From Hyphomicrobium sp. (GTDB lineage Bacteria; Pseudomonadota; Alphaproteobacteria; Rhizobiales; Hyphomicrobiaceae): 64,000 nt of DNA. Made by a program: the position numbers and the translations under genes. The stretch covers positions 509,264-573,263 of the forward strand of contig JALHMJ010000001.1 in the NCBI GenBank assembly GCA_022844105.1. Reading direction: 5' to 3'. Shown here piece by piece: positions 1 to 8,695 of the stretch (its first letter is position 1; each line of letters opens with the position of its first letter). Below the pieces are notes generated by a model. That model worked only from the letters and a program-made list of their open reading frames with translations. It was not told where the DNA came from and ran no database searches.

Positions 1-326
1 GCCTGCGCCAGGAAACTGGCGCAGGTTTTTTCTCCGGCACTACAAAGCAATTCCGTCTGCTTTGCTTTGGTGCGACAGGCAAGGGCAGGATGCGCTGTCG
101 TGTTCGGCAGAGAGATCACCCAAAGGGTGCCATCGCGGCTGTCGCGCTTAACGAACATTTTGTTGTCGACGCCGACCTGCTCGACGCCATCCTCATTCAT
201 GCGCAGAATAATGCCGACCATATCTGCATTAACACCGCAGACGGTGGCAGGTGTTTCGGCCAAGGCCGGCAGAGAGCACAATAAAACGGCACATGCCGCT
301 GGCAGGCTCGCAAGTTTGCAGGTCAC
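1..326 (-). CDS. Small secreted hypothetical protein (3' end beyond window)
   Basis: The frame starts at a GTG (324-326) preceded by GGGAG seven bases upstream and stays open for 108 codons to the left edge, where no stop has been reached. Residues 1-23 look like a Sec signal peptide: a basic start, a hydrophobic core and an Ala-Leu-Ala cleavage site. The mature part has four cysteines (about 30, 84, 95 and 102), which suits disulfides in the periplasm. No family is recognised. It lies 80 bases after alaS on the same strand. Its GTG overlaps the TGA of a possible 25-codon reading frame (323-400, TTG start), so translational coupling is possible but unproven. Confidence 0.55.
   Translation of the reverse strand, partial: MTCKLASLPAACAVLLCSLPALAETPATVCGVNADMVGIILRMNEDGVEQVGVDNKMFVKRDSRDGTLWVISLPNTTAHPALACRTKAKQTELLCSAGEKTCASFLAQ
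2..31 (+). terminator. Terminator-shaped hairpin with T tract (plus strand)
   Basis: CCTGCGCCAG and CTGGCGCAGG form a perfect 10-bp stem around a GAAA tetraloop, followed by six T on the plus strand. This is the full shape of an intrinsic terminator for a plus-strand gene to the left of the window. However, the same bases are read as codons by the minus-strand frame at 1-326, so it is either a terminator inside the 3' end of a convergent gene or a coincidence. Confidence 0.5.
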
Positions 327-372
327 GCGGTCACTCCCAGTTCTTTCTTGAATTCATAAAGGGCGTTTTTTG

Positions 373-405
373 CCAGCTTGGCAGCGCAATAACTACGCAA
401 GCTGG
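373..405. repeat. Inverted repeat after alaS
   Basis: CCAGCTTG (373-380) and CAAGCTGG (398-405) are perfect 8-bp inverted arms around 17 bases, beginning directly after the alaS stop. Neither strand has a T tract after the stem, so it is not a standard intrinsic terminator. It could stabilise the alaS 3' end. Confidence 0.4.
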
Positions 406-3081
406 TTAGAGACCGATCAGTGCTTCGATGGCAGCCAACGCGTCCTCCGCCTTCGAACCATCCGGCCCACCGGCCTGAGCCATATCGGGCCGTCCGCCGC
501 CGCCTTTGCCACCCGTTTTTTCGGAAGCGACGCGGACGAGGTCCACGGCGTTGTATCGGCCAATGAGGTCGGGCGTGACCGCCACGACGATTCCCAGCTT
601 GCCGTCGGCCGAGGCGTTCGCGATCGCAACCACGCCGGAACCGACCTTGGCGCGGCCGTCGTCGGCCATTGCCTTCAAGTCCTTCATATCGACGCCAGAT
701 ACAGCAATGCGGAAGAAGCTGGTATCGCCTATTTTGATGATGGGCGATGAGCCGGCTCCAGCGGCGGCGCCGCCGCCCAAGGCAAGTTGCTTCTTTGCGT
801 CGGCCAATTGCTTTTCGAGCGACTTGCGTTCATCGACGATCGCCCGCAAGCGTTCGACGACATCGTCGGGCCGCGTCTTGAGGATGGCGGCCACTTCCTT
901 CAGCCGTTCGTCGGCCTCCGCCAGATAAGCGCGGGCACCATCGGCGGTGAGCGCTTCGATGCGGCGGACGCCGGCCGAGCTGGCACTCTCGCCGACGATC
1001 TTGATCAGGCCGATGTCGCCGGTTCGCCGGACGTGTGTGCCGCCGCAGAGTTCCACCGACCAAGCCTTGTTGGCTCCGGGCCTTGGGTCCCCCATCGACA
1101 CAACGCGAACTTCGTCGCCGTATTTTTCGCCAAATAGCGCCATCGCACCGGATGCTTTGGCCTCGTCGAGCGCCATCAGCCGGGTTTCGACGAGGGAATT
1201 CTGAAGCACGAGGGCATTGGCGAGAGATTCGACCTGTTTCACCTCGTCATGGCTCATCGGTTTTTGATGGACGAAATCGAAGCGCAGGCGGTCGGGCGAG
1301 ACGAGCGAACCCTTCTGCGCAACATGCTCCCCGAGGATCTGGCGCAGCGCTTCGTGCAGAAGGTGAGTGGCGGAGTGATTGGCGCGCGTCTCGGTGCGGC
1401 GGGCATGGTCAACCTCGAGTTCAACGGCGTCGTTCCGATGAAACGCGCCGCTCTCCACGACACCGATATGGACAAACAGATCGCCCAACTTCTTTTGCGT
1501 CTCGGTGACGCGGAAGCGCGCCCCATTGGGTCCTCGAATGACACCGCGGTCGCCAACCTGACCGCCGCTTTCACCATAGAATGGCGTTTGGTTGAGGATC
1601 AGCGCACCTTCGTCGCCAGACTTCAAGATGTCCACTTGCCGGCTGCCGGCGACGATCGTGGCGACGACAGCTTCAGCGGCCTCGGTGTCATAGCCTAAGA
1701 ATTCCGTCGCGCCGGTTTTCTCTTTGATTTCGTACCAGATGGTCTCCGTCGCCGCTTCGCCCGAGCCTTTCCAGGCGCGGCGCGCATCCTCCTTCTGTTT
1801 CTGCATCGCGGCGTTGAACACGCTCGTATCGACGGTGATGCCGCGCGGCTTTAGCGCGTCTTCCGTCAGATCGAGAGGAAAACCAAACGTGTCGTAGAGC
1901 TTGAAGGCCACGTCACCGGGGAACACAGCGCCCTGATGCAATGTTGAGGACGCGTCGCCCAGAAGCTTCAACCCGTTTTCGAGCGTCTTGCGGAAGCGGG
2001 TTTCTTCGAGTTTCAGCGTTTCGGTGATGAGAGCTTGCGCGCGTGACAATTCGGGATAGGCATCGCTCATCTGGCGCACAAGGGCCGGGACGAGGCGGTA
2101 CATCAACGGATCGCGGGCACCGAGCAAGTGTGCGTGGCGCATGGCGCGGCGCATGATGCGGCGAAGAACATAGCCACGGCCCTCGTTGGAGGGCAGCACG
2201 CCGTCGGCGATGAGAAAACTTGTCGAGCGCAGGTGGTCGGCGATTACGCGGTGGGAGAAACGCGCTTCGCCTTCGGCCTTGACCCCGGTCGCATCAACGG
2301 ACGCGGCGATGAGTGCCTTGAACAGATCGGTGTCGTAGTTGTCGTGCACGCCCTGGAGCACGGCTGAGATGCGTTCCAGACCCATGCCGGTGTCGATCGA
2401 GGGCTTGGGCAACGGCACGCGGTCACCGGGCGCGCGCTGCTCGAACTGCATGAAGACAAGATTCCAGATCTCGATGAAGCGGTCGCCATCGGCATCGGAC
2501 GAGCCCGGCGGTCCGCCAGGGATACCCTTCTGGCCATCGGGATCATGGTCGTAGAACATTTCCGAGCACGGGCCGCACGGGCCCGTATCACCCATGGCCC
2601 AGAAGTTATCGGCGGTGGGGATGCGGATAATTTTTTCGTCAGAAAAGCCGGTCAGCTTCTTCCAGATGCGGAAGGCGTCGTCGTCTGTGTGATAGACGGT
2701 GACGTACAGGCGCTTCTTGTCGAGGCCGTAGTCCTTGGTAATGAGGTCCCAGGCAAGTTCGATCGCGTGTTCCTTGAAGTAGTCGCCGAACGAGAAATTG
2801 CCGAGCATCTCGAAAAACGTATGGTGCCTTGCGGTGTAGCCGACGTTGTCTAGATCGTTGTGCTTGCCGCCGGCGCGGACGCATTTCTGTGATGACGCCG
2901 CCGTCGAATAGGGGCGGGTTTCCTGACCGGTGAACACATTTTTGAACTGCACCATGCCGGCATTGGTGAACATCAGCGTCGGGTCGTTGCGCGGCACGAG
3001 CGGCGACGACGGCACGACTTCATGCCCATTGCGCTTGAAGTAGTCGAGGAAGGCCGTTCTGATTTCGTTGACGCCGGTCAT
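406..3081 (-). CDS. alaS: Alanyl-tRNA synthetase
   Basis: Charges tRNA-Ala with alanine in the cytoplasm. The 891-residue length is normal for AlaRS. The class II core is N-terminal ([15 protein letters not shown] start, then the [17 protein letters not shown] motif). The editing domain shows HSATHLLH and the second zinc/editing motif CGGTH, and a DHHA1-type C-terminal domain follows. The open frame extends upstream to 3336, but that extension is low-complexity, runs through the recA terminator hairpin and has no family counterpart. The ATG at 3079-3081 (MTGVNEIR) gives the usual AlaRS N-terminus. It follows recA on the same strand, a familiar rhizobial order; the hairpin between them suggests mostly separate transcription. 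Confidence 0.97.
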   Translation of the reverse strand: MTGVNEIRTAFLDYFKRNGHEVVPSSPLVPRNDPTLMFTNAGMVQFKNVFTGQETRPYSTAASSQKCVRAGGKHNDLDNVGYTARHHTFFEMLGNFSFGDYFKEHAIELAWDLITKDYGLDKKRLYVTVYHTDDDAFRIWKKLTGFSDEKIIRIPTADNFWAMGDTGPCGPCSEMFYDHDPDGQKGIPGGPPGSSDADGDRFIEIWNLVFMQFEQRAPGDRVPLPKPSIDTGMGLERISAVLQGVHDNYDTDLFKALIAASVDATGVKAEGEARFSHRVIADHLRSTSFLIADGVLPSNEGRGYVLRRIMRRAMRHAHLLGARDPLMYRLVPALVRQMSDAYPELSRAQALITETLKLEETRFRKTLENGLKLLGDASSTLHQGAVFPGDVAFKLYDTFGFPLDLTEDALKPRGITVDTSVFNAAMQKQKEDARRAWKGSGEAATETIWYEIKEKTGATEFLGYDTEAAEAVVATIVAGSRQVDILKSGDEGALILNQTPFYGESGGQVGDRGVIRGPNGARFRVTETQKKLGDLFVHIGVVESGAFHRNDAVELEVDHARRTETRANHSATHLLHEALRQILGEHVAQKGSLVSPDRLRFDFVHQKPMSHDEVKQVESLANALVLQNSLVETRLMALDEAKASGAMALFGEKYGDEVRVVSMGDPRPGANKAWSVELCGGTHVRRTGDIGLIKIVGESASSAGVRRIEALTADGARAYLAEADERLKEVAAILKTRPDDVVERLRAIVDERKSLEKQLADAKKQLALGGGAAAGAGSSPIIKIGDTSFFRIAVSGVDMKDLKAMADDGRAKVGSGVVAIANASADGKLGIVVAVTPDLIGRYNAVDLVRVASEKTGGKGGGGRPDMAQAGGPDGSKAEDALAAIEALIGL

Positions 3082-3290
3082 GTCGTTCCAAGCTTTCCGG
3101 ATTGTTGGGCGACCGGCACTGCCGGCAGCCCGGCGCCAAGGTGCGCCCTGCCGACGGCCATTCTCCGCCGGCTGCAGAGTGAGTTGGGCGGTTCTAGCCG
3201 CCGCTCTGCGACTTTGTCCAGAAACGCTGCTGCCGCAAGCGGCTGGGAGGTCAATCGGGGCCGAAAGGCCGCGGGCCATTGGGTGACGGC

Positions 3291-3313
3291 AAAACGGGGG
3301 CACACTGCCCCCG
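3291..3313 (-). terminator. recA intrinsic terminator
   Basis: Read on the minus strand, CGGGGGCA-GTG-TGCCCCCG forms a perfect 8-bp GC-rich stem followed by TTTT, starting 36 bases after the recA stop. It fits a rho-independent terminator and sits in the recA-alaS gap. Confidence 0.8.
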
Positions 3314-3348
3314 CCCCAGTCCGCATTCGTGCTCACCGGCGTGCCGGT

Positions 3349-4500
3349 TCAGCGCTTGGCCTTGGCGCCCTTCTTCGGCGTGTCCTCGACATCAGGCAGA
3401 ACGCCATCTTCGTCCGGCGTTTCAGCATCTGCTTCACCTGATTCAGGATCAACGAGCATCTTGTCGACGATCAGGCCGGCATTGGCGCGGATGGCTTTTT
3501 CGAGGGCTGCGGCAGCTTTTGGATTGGACTTCAAAAATTCCTTGGTGTTCTCCCGGCCTTGGCCGATGCGCTCGCCATTATACGACATCCAAGAACCCGA
3601 CTTTTCAATGATGTTGGCCTTGACGCCAAGATCGACAAGTTCGCCAAATTTGGAGATGCCCTCGCCGTACATGATGTCGAATTCGACCTGCTTGAAGGGC
3701 GGGGCGACCTTGTTTTTGACAACCTTGACGCGGGTCTGGTTGCCGACCGGTTCGTCCTTGTCCTTGATCTGGCCGATGCGGCGGATATCGAGGCGGACCG
3801 AGGCGTAGAATTTCAAGGCATTGCCGCCGGTCGTCGTTTCGGGATTGCCGAACATGACGCCGATTTTCATGCGGATCTGGTTGATGAAGATGACCATGCA
3901 GCCCGACTTGGAAATCGAGGCGGTCAACTTGCGCAGTGCCTGACTCATCAGGCGGGCCTGTAAGCCCGGCAGGCTGTCGCCCATTTCGCCTTCGAGCTCG
4001 GCTTTCGGCGTCAGGGCTGCCACCGAGTCGATAACGAGCACGTCGACGGCACCGGACCGAACGAGGGTGTCGGCAATTTCAAGGGCTTGTTCACCGGTAT
4101 CGGGTTGCGAAATCAGCAGGTCTTCGACCTTGACGCCGAGTTTGCGCGCATAGACGGGGTCAAGGGCGTGCTCCGCGTCGATGAAAGAGCAAATTCCGCC
4201 CTTTTTCTGGGCCTCTGCGATGACGTGCAGCGTGAGTGTGGTCTTGCCGGACGATTCAGGCCCGTAGATTTCGACAACACGTCCCTTGGGCAAGCCGCCG
4301 ATCCCGAGCGCAATGTCGAGCCCCAGCGATCCAGTCGAAATCGCCTCGACATCGATCGACTTGTCATTGGCGCCCAATCGCATGATTGAGCCCTTGCCGA
4401 AATTCTTGTCGATTTGAGCCAGGGCCGCTTCGAGCGCCTGCTTCTTATCCATCTTCGAGGATCCCCCTTCGATCACTTTCAAGTCCGGCTTGTTCGTCAT
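3349..4500 (-). CDS. recA: Recombinase RecA
   Basis: DNA strand-exchange ATPase and LexA co-protease. The protein is 383 residues from the chosen ATG. Walker A GPESSGKT lies at about 80-87, and the conserved [21 protein letters not shown] and [11 protein letters not shown] segments are present. The C-terminus is acidic and then ends in a short basic run. A GTG three codons upstream extends the frame, but AAGG lies eight bases before the ATG at 4498-4500, which also matches the usual start. A promoter with a LexA-like box lies upstream and a terminator hairpin downstream, so it is probably monocistronic and SOS-regulated. Confidence 0.98.
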   Translation of the reverse strand: MTNKPDLKVIEGGSSKMDKKQALEAALAQIDKNFGKGSIMRLGANDKSIDVEAISTGSLGLDIALGIGGLPKGRVVEIYGPESSGKTTLTLHVIAEAQKKGGICSFIDAEHALDPVYARKLGVKVEDLLISQPDTGEQALEIADTLVRSGAVDVLVIDSVAALTPKAELEGEMGDSLPGLQARLMSQALRKLTASISKSGCMVIFINQIRMKIGVMFGNPETTTGGNALKFYASVRLDIRRIGQIKDKDEPVGNQTRVKVVKNKVAPPFKQVEFDIMYGEGISKFGELVDLGVKANIIEKSGSWMSYNGERIGQGRENTKEFLKSNPKAAAALEKAIRANAGLIVDKMLVDPESGEADAETPDEDGVLPDVEDTPKKGAKAKR

Positions 4501-4545
4501 CGGGCGCACCTTAGGGTTAAAGTTGCAGAGCTACAATTTCGCAAC

Positions 4546-4574
4546 TTTGTACCCGCTTTGTTCCCGCTGGTCAA
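4546..4574 (-). promoter_or_regulatory. recA promoter
   Basis: On the minus strand a -35 TTGACC (4569-4574) and a -10 TACAAA (4546-4551) are separated by exactly 17 bases, about 45 bases upstream of the recA ATG. This is a good sigma-70-type promoter by spacing and sequence. Confidence 0.65.
4549..4563 (-). promoter_or_regulatory. LexA-like SOS box in recA promoter
   Basis: GAAC-N7-GTAC on the minus strand differs by one base from the alphaproteobacterial LexA direct repeat GAAC-N7-GAAC. It sits between the -35 and -10 elements, where LexA would block RNA polymerase. Position and sequence agree; binding is inferred. Confidence 0.5.
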
Positions 4575-4774
4575 TCTTGTTTTGTTCTCGTTACGAGTCA
4601 TGCAGTCCAAAGGCTTAGCCATGTGGCGGACGGGTCACGACCCGCGATTAACGGCTGCGATGCCCCGGGTTTGCCCCAGAGGAGGGTTAACGTGGATTGA
4701 TTCGGATTCCGTCGCTGTGCGCTTCACTTGGGCATTGCAGGGATCATAACCGCGCAGGGAGGAGACCCGGACGC

Positions 4775-5068
4775 ATGTCGGACCGCACCATGATCGACGT
4801 TGCAGGCAAGACCCTGCTCGTACCACGGCTGGCCAAGCGTGCACTGCAAACGCTGACAGCCATGGGACTGACCGCCCTGCTGACGCTCGCCGTCATCGTC
4901 ACCAACAGCATGCTGACCGCCAAAGGCGGTTCGGCGTCGGGCCTTTCGGCTTGGCTCGCTTTCATCCAGCGACCTGAGGTCATCGGCACCATGGTTCTAA
5001 CGGCCGTTGTCACCGTGATCTATCTGCACTGGGACAAACCATCCTCGTCATCGAGCAACCGGCGCTGA
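4775..5068 (+). CDS. Small two-helix membrane protein, hypothetical
   Basis: A 97-residue protein with two predicted transmembrane helices, at about 30-52 (ALQTLTAMGLTALLTLAVIV) and 72-92 (IGTMVLTAVVTVIYL), and a serine-rich tail. The ATG at 4775 is preceded by GGGAGGAG; the open frame continues upstream to 4697 without family support. It is divergent from recA and convergent with cckA, with a strong hairpin terminator after it. No family is recognised. Confidence 0.65.
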   Translation: MSDRTMIDVAGKTLLVPRLAKRALQTLTAMGLTALLTLAVIVTNSMLTAKGGSASGLSAWLAFIQRPEVIGTMVLTAVVTVIYLHWDKPSSSSSNRR

Positions 5069-5128
5069 CAGCGAGCGGCTCGCCCTTGACTTGGCTCACA
5101 TGAATCGAAGCACACATTAGGCAACGAG

Positions 5129-5158
5129 AAACGCCCGGGATTTATCCCGGGCGTTTTT
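5129..5158. terminator. Bidirectional intrinsic terminator
   Basis: A perfect 13-bp inverted repeat (AAACGCCCGGGAT / ATCCCGGGCGTTT) with a two-base centre, followed by five T on the plus strand and TTTCTCGTT on the minus strand. It lies between the convergent small membrane protein gene and cckA and can end both transcripts. Confidence 0.85.
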
Positions 5159-5175
5159 CATTCGGCTGCAGCGTG

Positions 5176-7779
5176 TCAGCGGTTCAGTTCCTGCTTCACC
5201 TTCTCGGCCAACTGGGGCAGCGAGAATGGCTTGGGAAGGAAGGCCACTTCCTCGCTGCCGAGCGTTTCGCGAAATGCCTCATTGGGATAACCAGACACGA
5301 AGATCACCTTGATCGACGGGTTGGTTTTGCGCAGTGCGCGGAACATGGTCGGCCCGTCCATTTCCGGCATGACGACGTCGGTGACGACGATGTCGATCTC
5401 GCCGTTGTGGGCGGCGACAATGTCGAGGGCTTCTTGGCCGTCGGAGGCCTCAAGAACTTCGTAGCCCTGGCGGGTCAGGGCGCGGACAGCAAACGAGCGC
5501 ACGACTTCTTCGTCTTCAACGAGAAGCACGCGGCCAGTGCCGGTGAGATCGGCGGCTTTGGCGGCGGCGTCTTTAGACACACTGTCCTTAGGCGGGGCTA
5601 GCGCTACGGCGGGTTCGTCTTCGTCGAGTTCGGGAATGTAGCGCGGCAAGAAAACCTGGAACGATGTGCCTTTGCCCGGCGCACTATCGGCATAAATAAA
5701 GCCGCCCGACTGCTTGACGATGCCATAGACGGTCGACAGGCCCAGACCAGTGCCTTTGCCGATGCCTTTGGTCGTGAAGAATGGCTCGAAAATCTTTTCG
5801 AGGACGTCCGACGGCATCCCGGTGCCGGTGTCGGACACTTCGACGGCGACGTATTCGCCGATCGGCATTCCTTCGCGGCCAAGCTTCTGGCTTTCGCGTT
5901 CGGTGACGTTGCGCGTCTGGATCGTCAGAACACCGCCGCCGGGCATGGCATCACGGGCGTTGACAGTCAGATTGAGGATGACGCGGGCGAACTCGCCCTT
6001 GTCCACCTTGACGTACCAGAGGTCGCGGCTCGGCTGATTCTTGAGCGTGATCTTCTCGCCCAACGACGTGCGGAGCATGGACGTATTTTCGTTGATCACC
6101 TCGTCGAGCAGCAAAGATTCGGCCTGCAATGTCTGCCTGCGCGAAAACGACAGGAGCTGACGGACCATACCGGCGGCGCGGTAAGCGCTGCCCTGGATGT
6201 TCTTGATGTCCTTATAGGCGGGATCGGACATGGCGTGCGTCTGCAGCAGGAGATCGGAGTAGCCGATGATCGCAGTCAGAACATTGTTGAAATCGTGCGC
6301 GATACCTCCGGCGAGTTTGCCGACTGCTTCCATTTTCGAGGATTGCGCGTACTGCACTTCGAGCGCCTTCTGCTCGGTGGCATCGACGACATAGAGCATG
6401 GCGGCTTCGCGGTCGGTGGCCTGCTCGACCATGGGGCTCATGAAGACGCGGCGCACCGTGCTTGCGGATAGGGCCGTTTCGAGTGGCTGAGCGGCGGCCT
6501 TACCGGCCAGCACACGGCGAAGAGTTTCGTCAACACCAGCCCGGGCCACTTTGTCGTCTGGGCGGGTCAAAACATCGACGGCGCGCTTGCCGACGCCGCC
6601 CGTCGCGTCAAGCATGAGGCGGGCGAAGGCGCCGTTGGAACTTGTCACGCGACCATCGGCCGATACGCTCGCAATCCCGAACGGGGCAGATTGGAAGAAG
6701 CGTGCAAAACGAACGTCGCTGGCGGGCGCGTCGAAACCCAAGCCATGATCGGCTTCACGATTGATGAAGGCGATGAGCCGATAGCCATCGCGGCCGGTGC
6801 GCGAGACGAGGCGAACGGGGAGCAGGCGACCGTCCTCGCGCGTGGCATCGATGTCGAGTGAGACCATGTCTTCCGCGCCGGCCCGGCGGGCGCCGTCGAT
6901 AAGAGCAACGGTCTCGGCGGTGAGAATGTCCGTCAGGCGCACGACGCGATTGACAAGCGGCTGGGCGGGGTAGCCGAGCCAGCGTGCGAGCGTGCCGTTG
7001 ATGTGGCGAACGGTGCCGCCGTGATCGACGGTCAGCAAACCGACGGGGGCGGCATCATAGAAGCGCAATGTATCAACGAGGCTCTGGCGGGCCGCCGCGG
7101 TGTGCATTCGGTCGTCGGTGACGTCCTCAATCGTCCACAGCACAGTTGGACCGGTTTCACGGTTGCGGCCGAGATCCAACGGCGCAACATCGATGTGCAA
7201 GATGCGCTGGGGCAACGCGCCGCCGGCCGCCAGTCGGAAGTCCTCGCCGTGTCGATCGCCGCGGTCGGCGGCACGGTTCAAGCGAAAGAAAGCCTCGCGC
7301 ACGGCGAGATCGGCGCCGAACGCCATGTCGAGGGATGATACTTCACGCGAAGCGAGGCGGCCGACGAGTTCCTCGAGCTTGCGATTGACGTAGAGTACCG
7401 AGCCGTCACGGCGGGCGACCATAAGGCCGCGATCGATGCCTTCGGTAATACCGAGAGTCACATCATCGGTCAGCAGCCGATCGCCGACGCGGACATGGCC
7501 AGCAAGCAACCCCAACGAGAAGAAAACACCCAGGATCGCAAAACAGGCCAGAAGCGTGAGCAGAACGGGGGTGCCGGCCGTGCTTGCGGCAACAGCGACC
7601 GCAACGACGCCCAGCGCGAAGACCGCGCCGAGCATCGGCAAATCCGACGTGATCGCTTCGACAGAATACGGGCCCGGCGTTCCGGGCTGCGCCGGTCGGC
7701 GGTGAGCCGTCACACCACTATCGCTCATGAAGTCGAAGGGTATCTGATTCTGGGAAGGGGAGGCCTCGACTGGCGGCAT
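5176..7779 (-). CDS. cckA: Hybrid sensor histidine kinase CckA
   Basis: Inner-membrane hybrid kinase that in alphaproteobacteria feeds phosphate through ChpT to CtrA and CpdR to control the cell cycle. The protein has 867 residues. Two transmembrane helices lie at about 47-67 and 71-93, PAS-like regions at about 110-220, 235-340 and 355-470, and the HisKA H-box GGIAHDFNN has the phosphorylated His near 495. A HATPase domain follows ([27 protein letters not shown]), then a C-terminal receiver with the phospho-acceptor Asp near 801 ([12 protein letters not shown]) and Lys in FLPKPF. This layout is that of CckA. The neighbouring recA and alaS agree with rhizobial gene order. M18 is an alternative start. 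Confidence 0.95.
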   Translation of the reverse strand: MPPVEASPSQNQIPFDFMSDSGVTAHRRPAQPGTPGPYSVEAITSDLPMLGAVFALGVVAVAVAASTAGTPVLLTLLACFAILGVFFSLGLLAGHVRVGDRLLTDDVTLGITEGIDRGLMVARRDGSVLYVNRKLEELVGRLASREVSSLDMAFGADLAVREAFFRLNRAADRGDRHGEDFRLAAGGALPQRILHIDVAPLDLGRNRETGPTVLWTIEDVTDDRMHTAAARQSLVDTLRFYDAAPVGLLTVDHGGTVRHINGTLARWLGYPAQPLVNRVVRLTDILTAETVALIDGARRAGAEDMVSLDIDATREDGRLLPVRLVSRTGRDGYRLIAFINREADHGLGFDAPASDVRFARFFQSAPFGIASVSADGRVTSSNGAFARLMLDATGGVGKRAVDVLTRPDDKVARAGVDETLRRVLAGKAAAQPLETALSASTVRRVFMSPMVEQATDREAAMLYVVDATEQKALEVQYAQSSKMEAVGKLAGGIAHDFNNVLTAIIGYSDLLLQTHAMSDPAYKDIKNIQGSAYRAAGMVRQLLSFSRRQTLQAESLLLDEVINENTSMLRTSLGEKITLKNQPSRDLWYVKVDKGEFARVILNLTVNARDAMPGGGVLTIQTRNVTERESQKLGREGMPIGEYVAVEVSDTGTGMPSDVLEKIFEPFFTTKGIGKGTGLGLSTVYGIVKQSGGFIYADSAPGKGTSFQVFLPRYIPELDEDEPAVALAPPKDSVSKDAAAKAADLTGTGRVLLVEDEEVVRSFAVRALTRQGYEVLEASDGQEALDIVAAHNGEIDIVVTDVVMPEMDGPTMFRALRKTNPSIKVIFVSGYPNEAFRETLGSEEVAFLPKPFSLPQLAEKVKQELNR

Positions 7780-8127
7780 GGATCAACGGCCTCGTTACGC
7801 ATTACTGGCAAATCGTCTCCCGGTCAGACGGAGCGAGCCTGAGGCCCAACTCCGTTGTGGGAACGCTGTCCACAGTTCGATCATCAGGGTTAAATTGACG
7901 TGAACTTCGCGCTATAGCTCCGGTTACGCGCTGCTTCGTTTTGGGCAGACCGAGTCCAAAAGGAGCACGCCTCCTTTCGAACGCCTCAACGCGGGAGCGT
8001 AATTGGGGCGATGTATCAATCGCCTCCGCCGTCCGGCCTCACATATCAGTTGAGTGTGAGTGGGCAGTGCGGCGGCAGGGCAGCAAATATCAGCCGTTGA
8101 TCTCGGCTGCACAGGAGACGCCGCGCG
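7780..8127. other. Intergenic region between divergent cckA and fliO-like genes
   Basis: A 348-base divergent gap. It holds a 7-bp inverted repeat AAAGGAG / CTCCTTT around 7959-7979 with no T tract. A TTGACG lies near 7896 with a TATAGC 12 bases later, too close for a standard promoter. No reading frame here is supported by SD sequence and family. It presumably contains the cckA promoter, but I cannot point to it. Confidence 0.4.
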
Positions 8128-8505
8128 ATGTGGGATATTCTCACCTACCTGCTGCTGATCGTTCTTATCGCCGGTGCTTTGATCGCCGCGGCGCTGGTGG
8201 CGCGAAGCAGCATGAACGGCACGTCGCCGCTCGACGGTTTTTTTGGGCCCAAGCCCGACCGCCGCCTCGACGTGGTGGAGCATGCCGCCGTTGATGGCCG
8301 GCGCCGGCTTGTCCTTATCCGGCGTGACAATGTCGAACACCTGATCATGACCGGCGGGCCAGTGGACGTGGTCATCGAAACCGGGATCGCACAGCGGGCA
8401 CCAGCGCGACCTGAGGCAGCAATACGGCCCGAGGCTGTCGAGCCACAGCCGGTCTTCTCGCGGCCGGCGCGCACGTTCGGACAAGCCACGGCCGGAGAAA
8501 AGTGA
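8128..8505 (+). CDS. FliO-like membrane protein
   Basis: A 125-residue protein with one N-terminal transmembrane helix (about 5-27) and a cytoplasmic domain with RRLVLIRRDNVEHLIMTGGP, which matches the FliO/MopB core (a Leu-rich strand, then a GG-P turn and VVIE). The C-terminus is Pro/Ala-rich. The ATG follows AGGAGA. FliO helps assemble the FliP/FliQ/FliR export gate of the flagellar secretion system. No other flagellar gene is present in this window, so a flagellar role is inferred from the fold alone. Orphan FliO-like genes near dksA may be a rhizobial feature, but I cannot verify that here. Confidence 0.7.
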   Translation: MWDILTYLLLIVLIAGALIAAALVARSSMNGTSPLDGFFGPKPDRRLDVVEHAAVDGRRRLVLIRRDNVEHLIMTGGPVDVVIETGIAQRAPARPEAAIRPEAVEPQPVFSRPARTFGQATAGEK

Positions 8506-8695
8506 GGCTCGGACATGCCTTGCTGTACAAAGTTTGTGTGAGGCCCGGCGCCGCACCAACCTCGCCGTGCCGCGCCCGGGCCACACTTGGGCGGTCAAGG
8601 TCAAACATGAGTTACGCGGACGGCGCGCTGCGTTCGAACCGGCGCGGCGTGACACACCAAATATTGAACCCGCCAGGATTTGTACGGCAGGACGG

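Noticed and set aside
3082-3336. N-terminal extension of alaS to the start of the open frame
   Set aside because: It covers the recA terminator hairpin, has low-complexity sequence, and AlaRS starts at the ATG at 3081.
7959-7979. Short hairpin AAAGGAG/CTCCTTT upstream of cckA as a terminator
   Set aside because: The stem is only 7 bp with no real T tract, and no gene ends there.
7924-8655. 243-codon minus-strand frame opposite the fliO-like gene
   Set aside because: It is Arg/Ala/Pro-rich without a domain. The plus-strand frame has an SD sequence, a membrane helix and a family match.
8620-8660. tRNA-like T-loop GTTCGAA between the fliO-like gene and the channel gene
   Set aside because: No acceptor, D-arm or anticodon arm can be folded around it.
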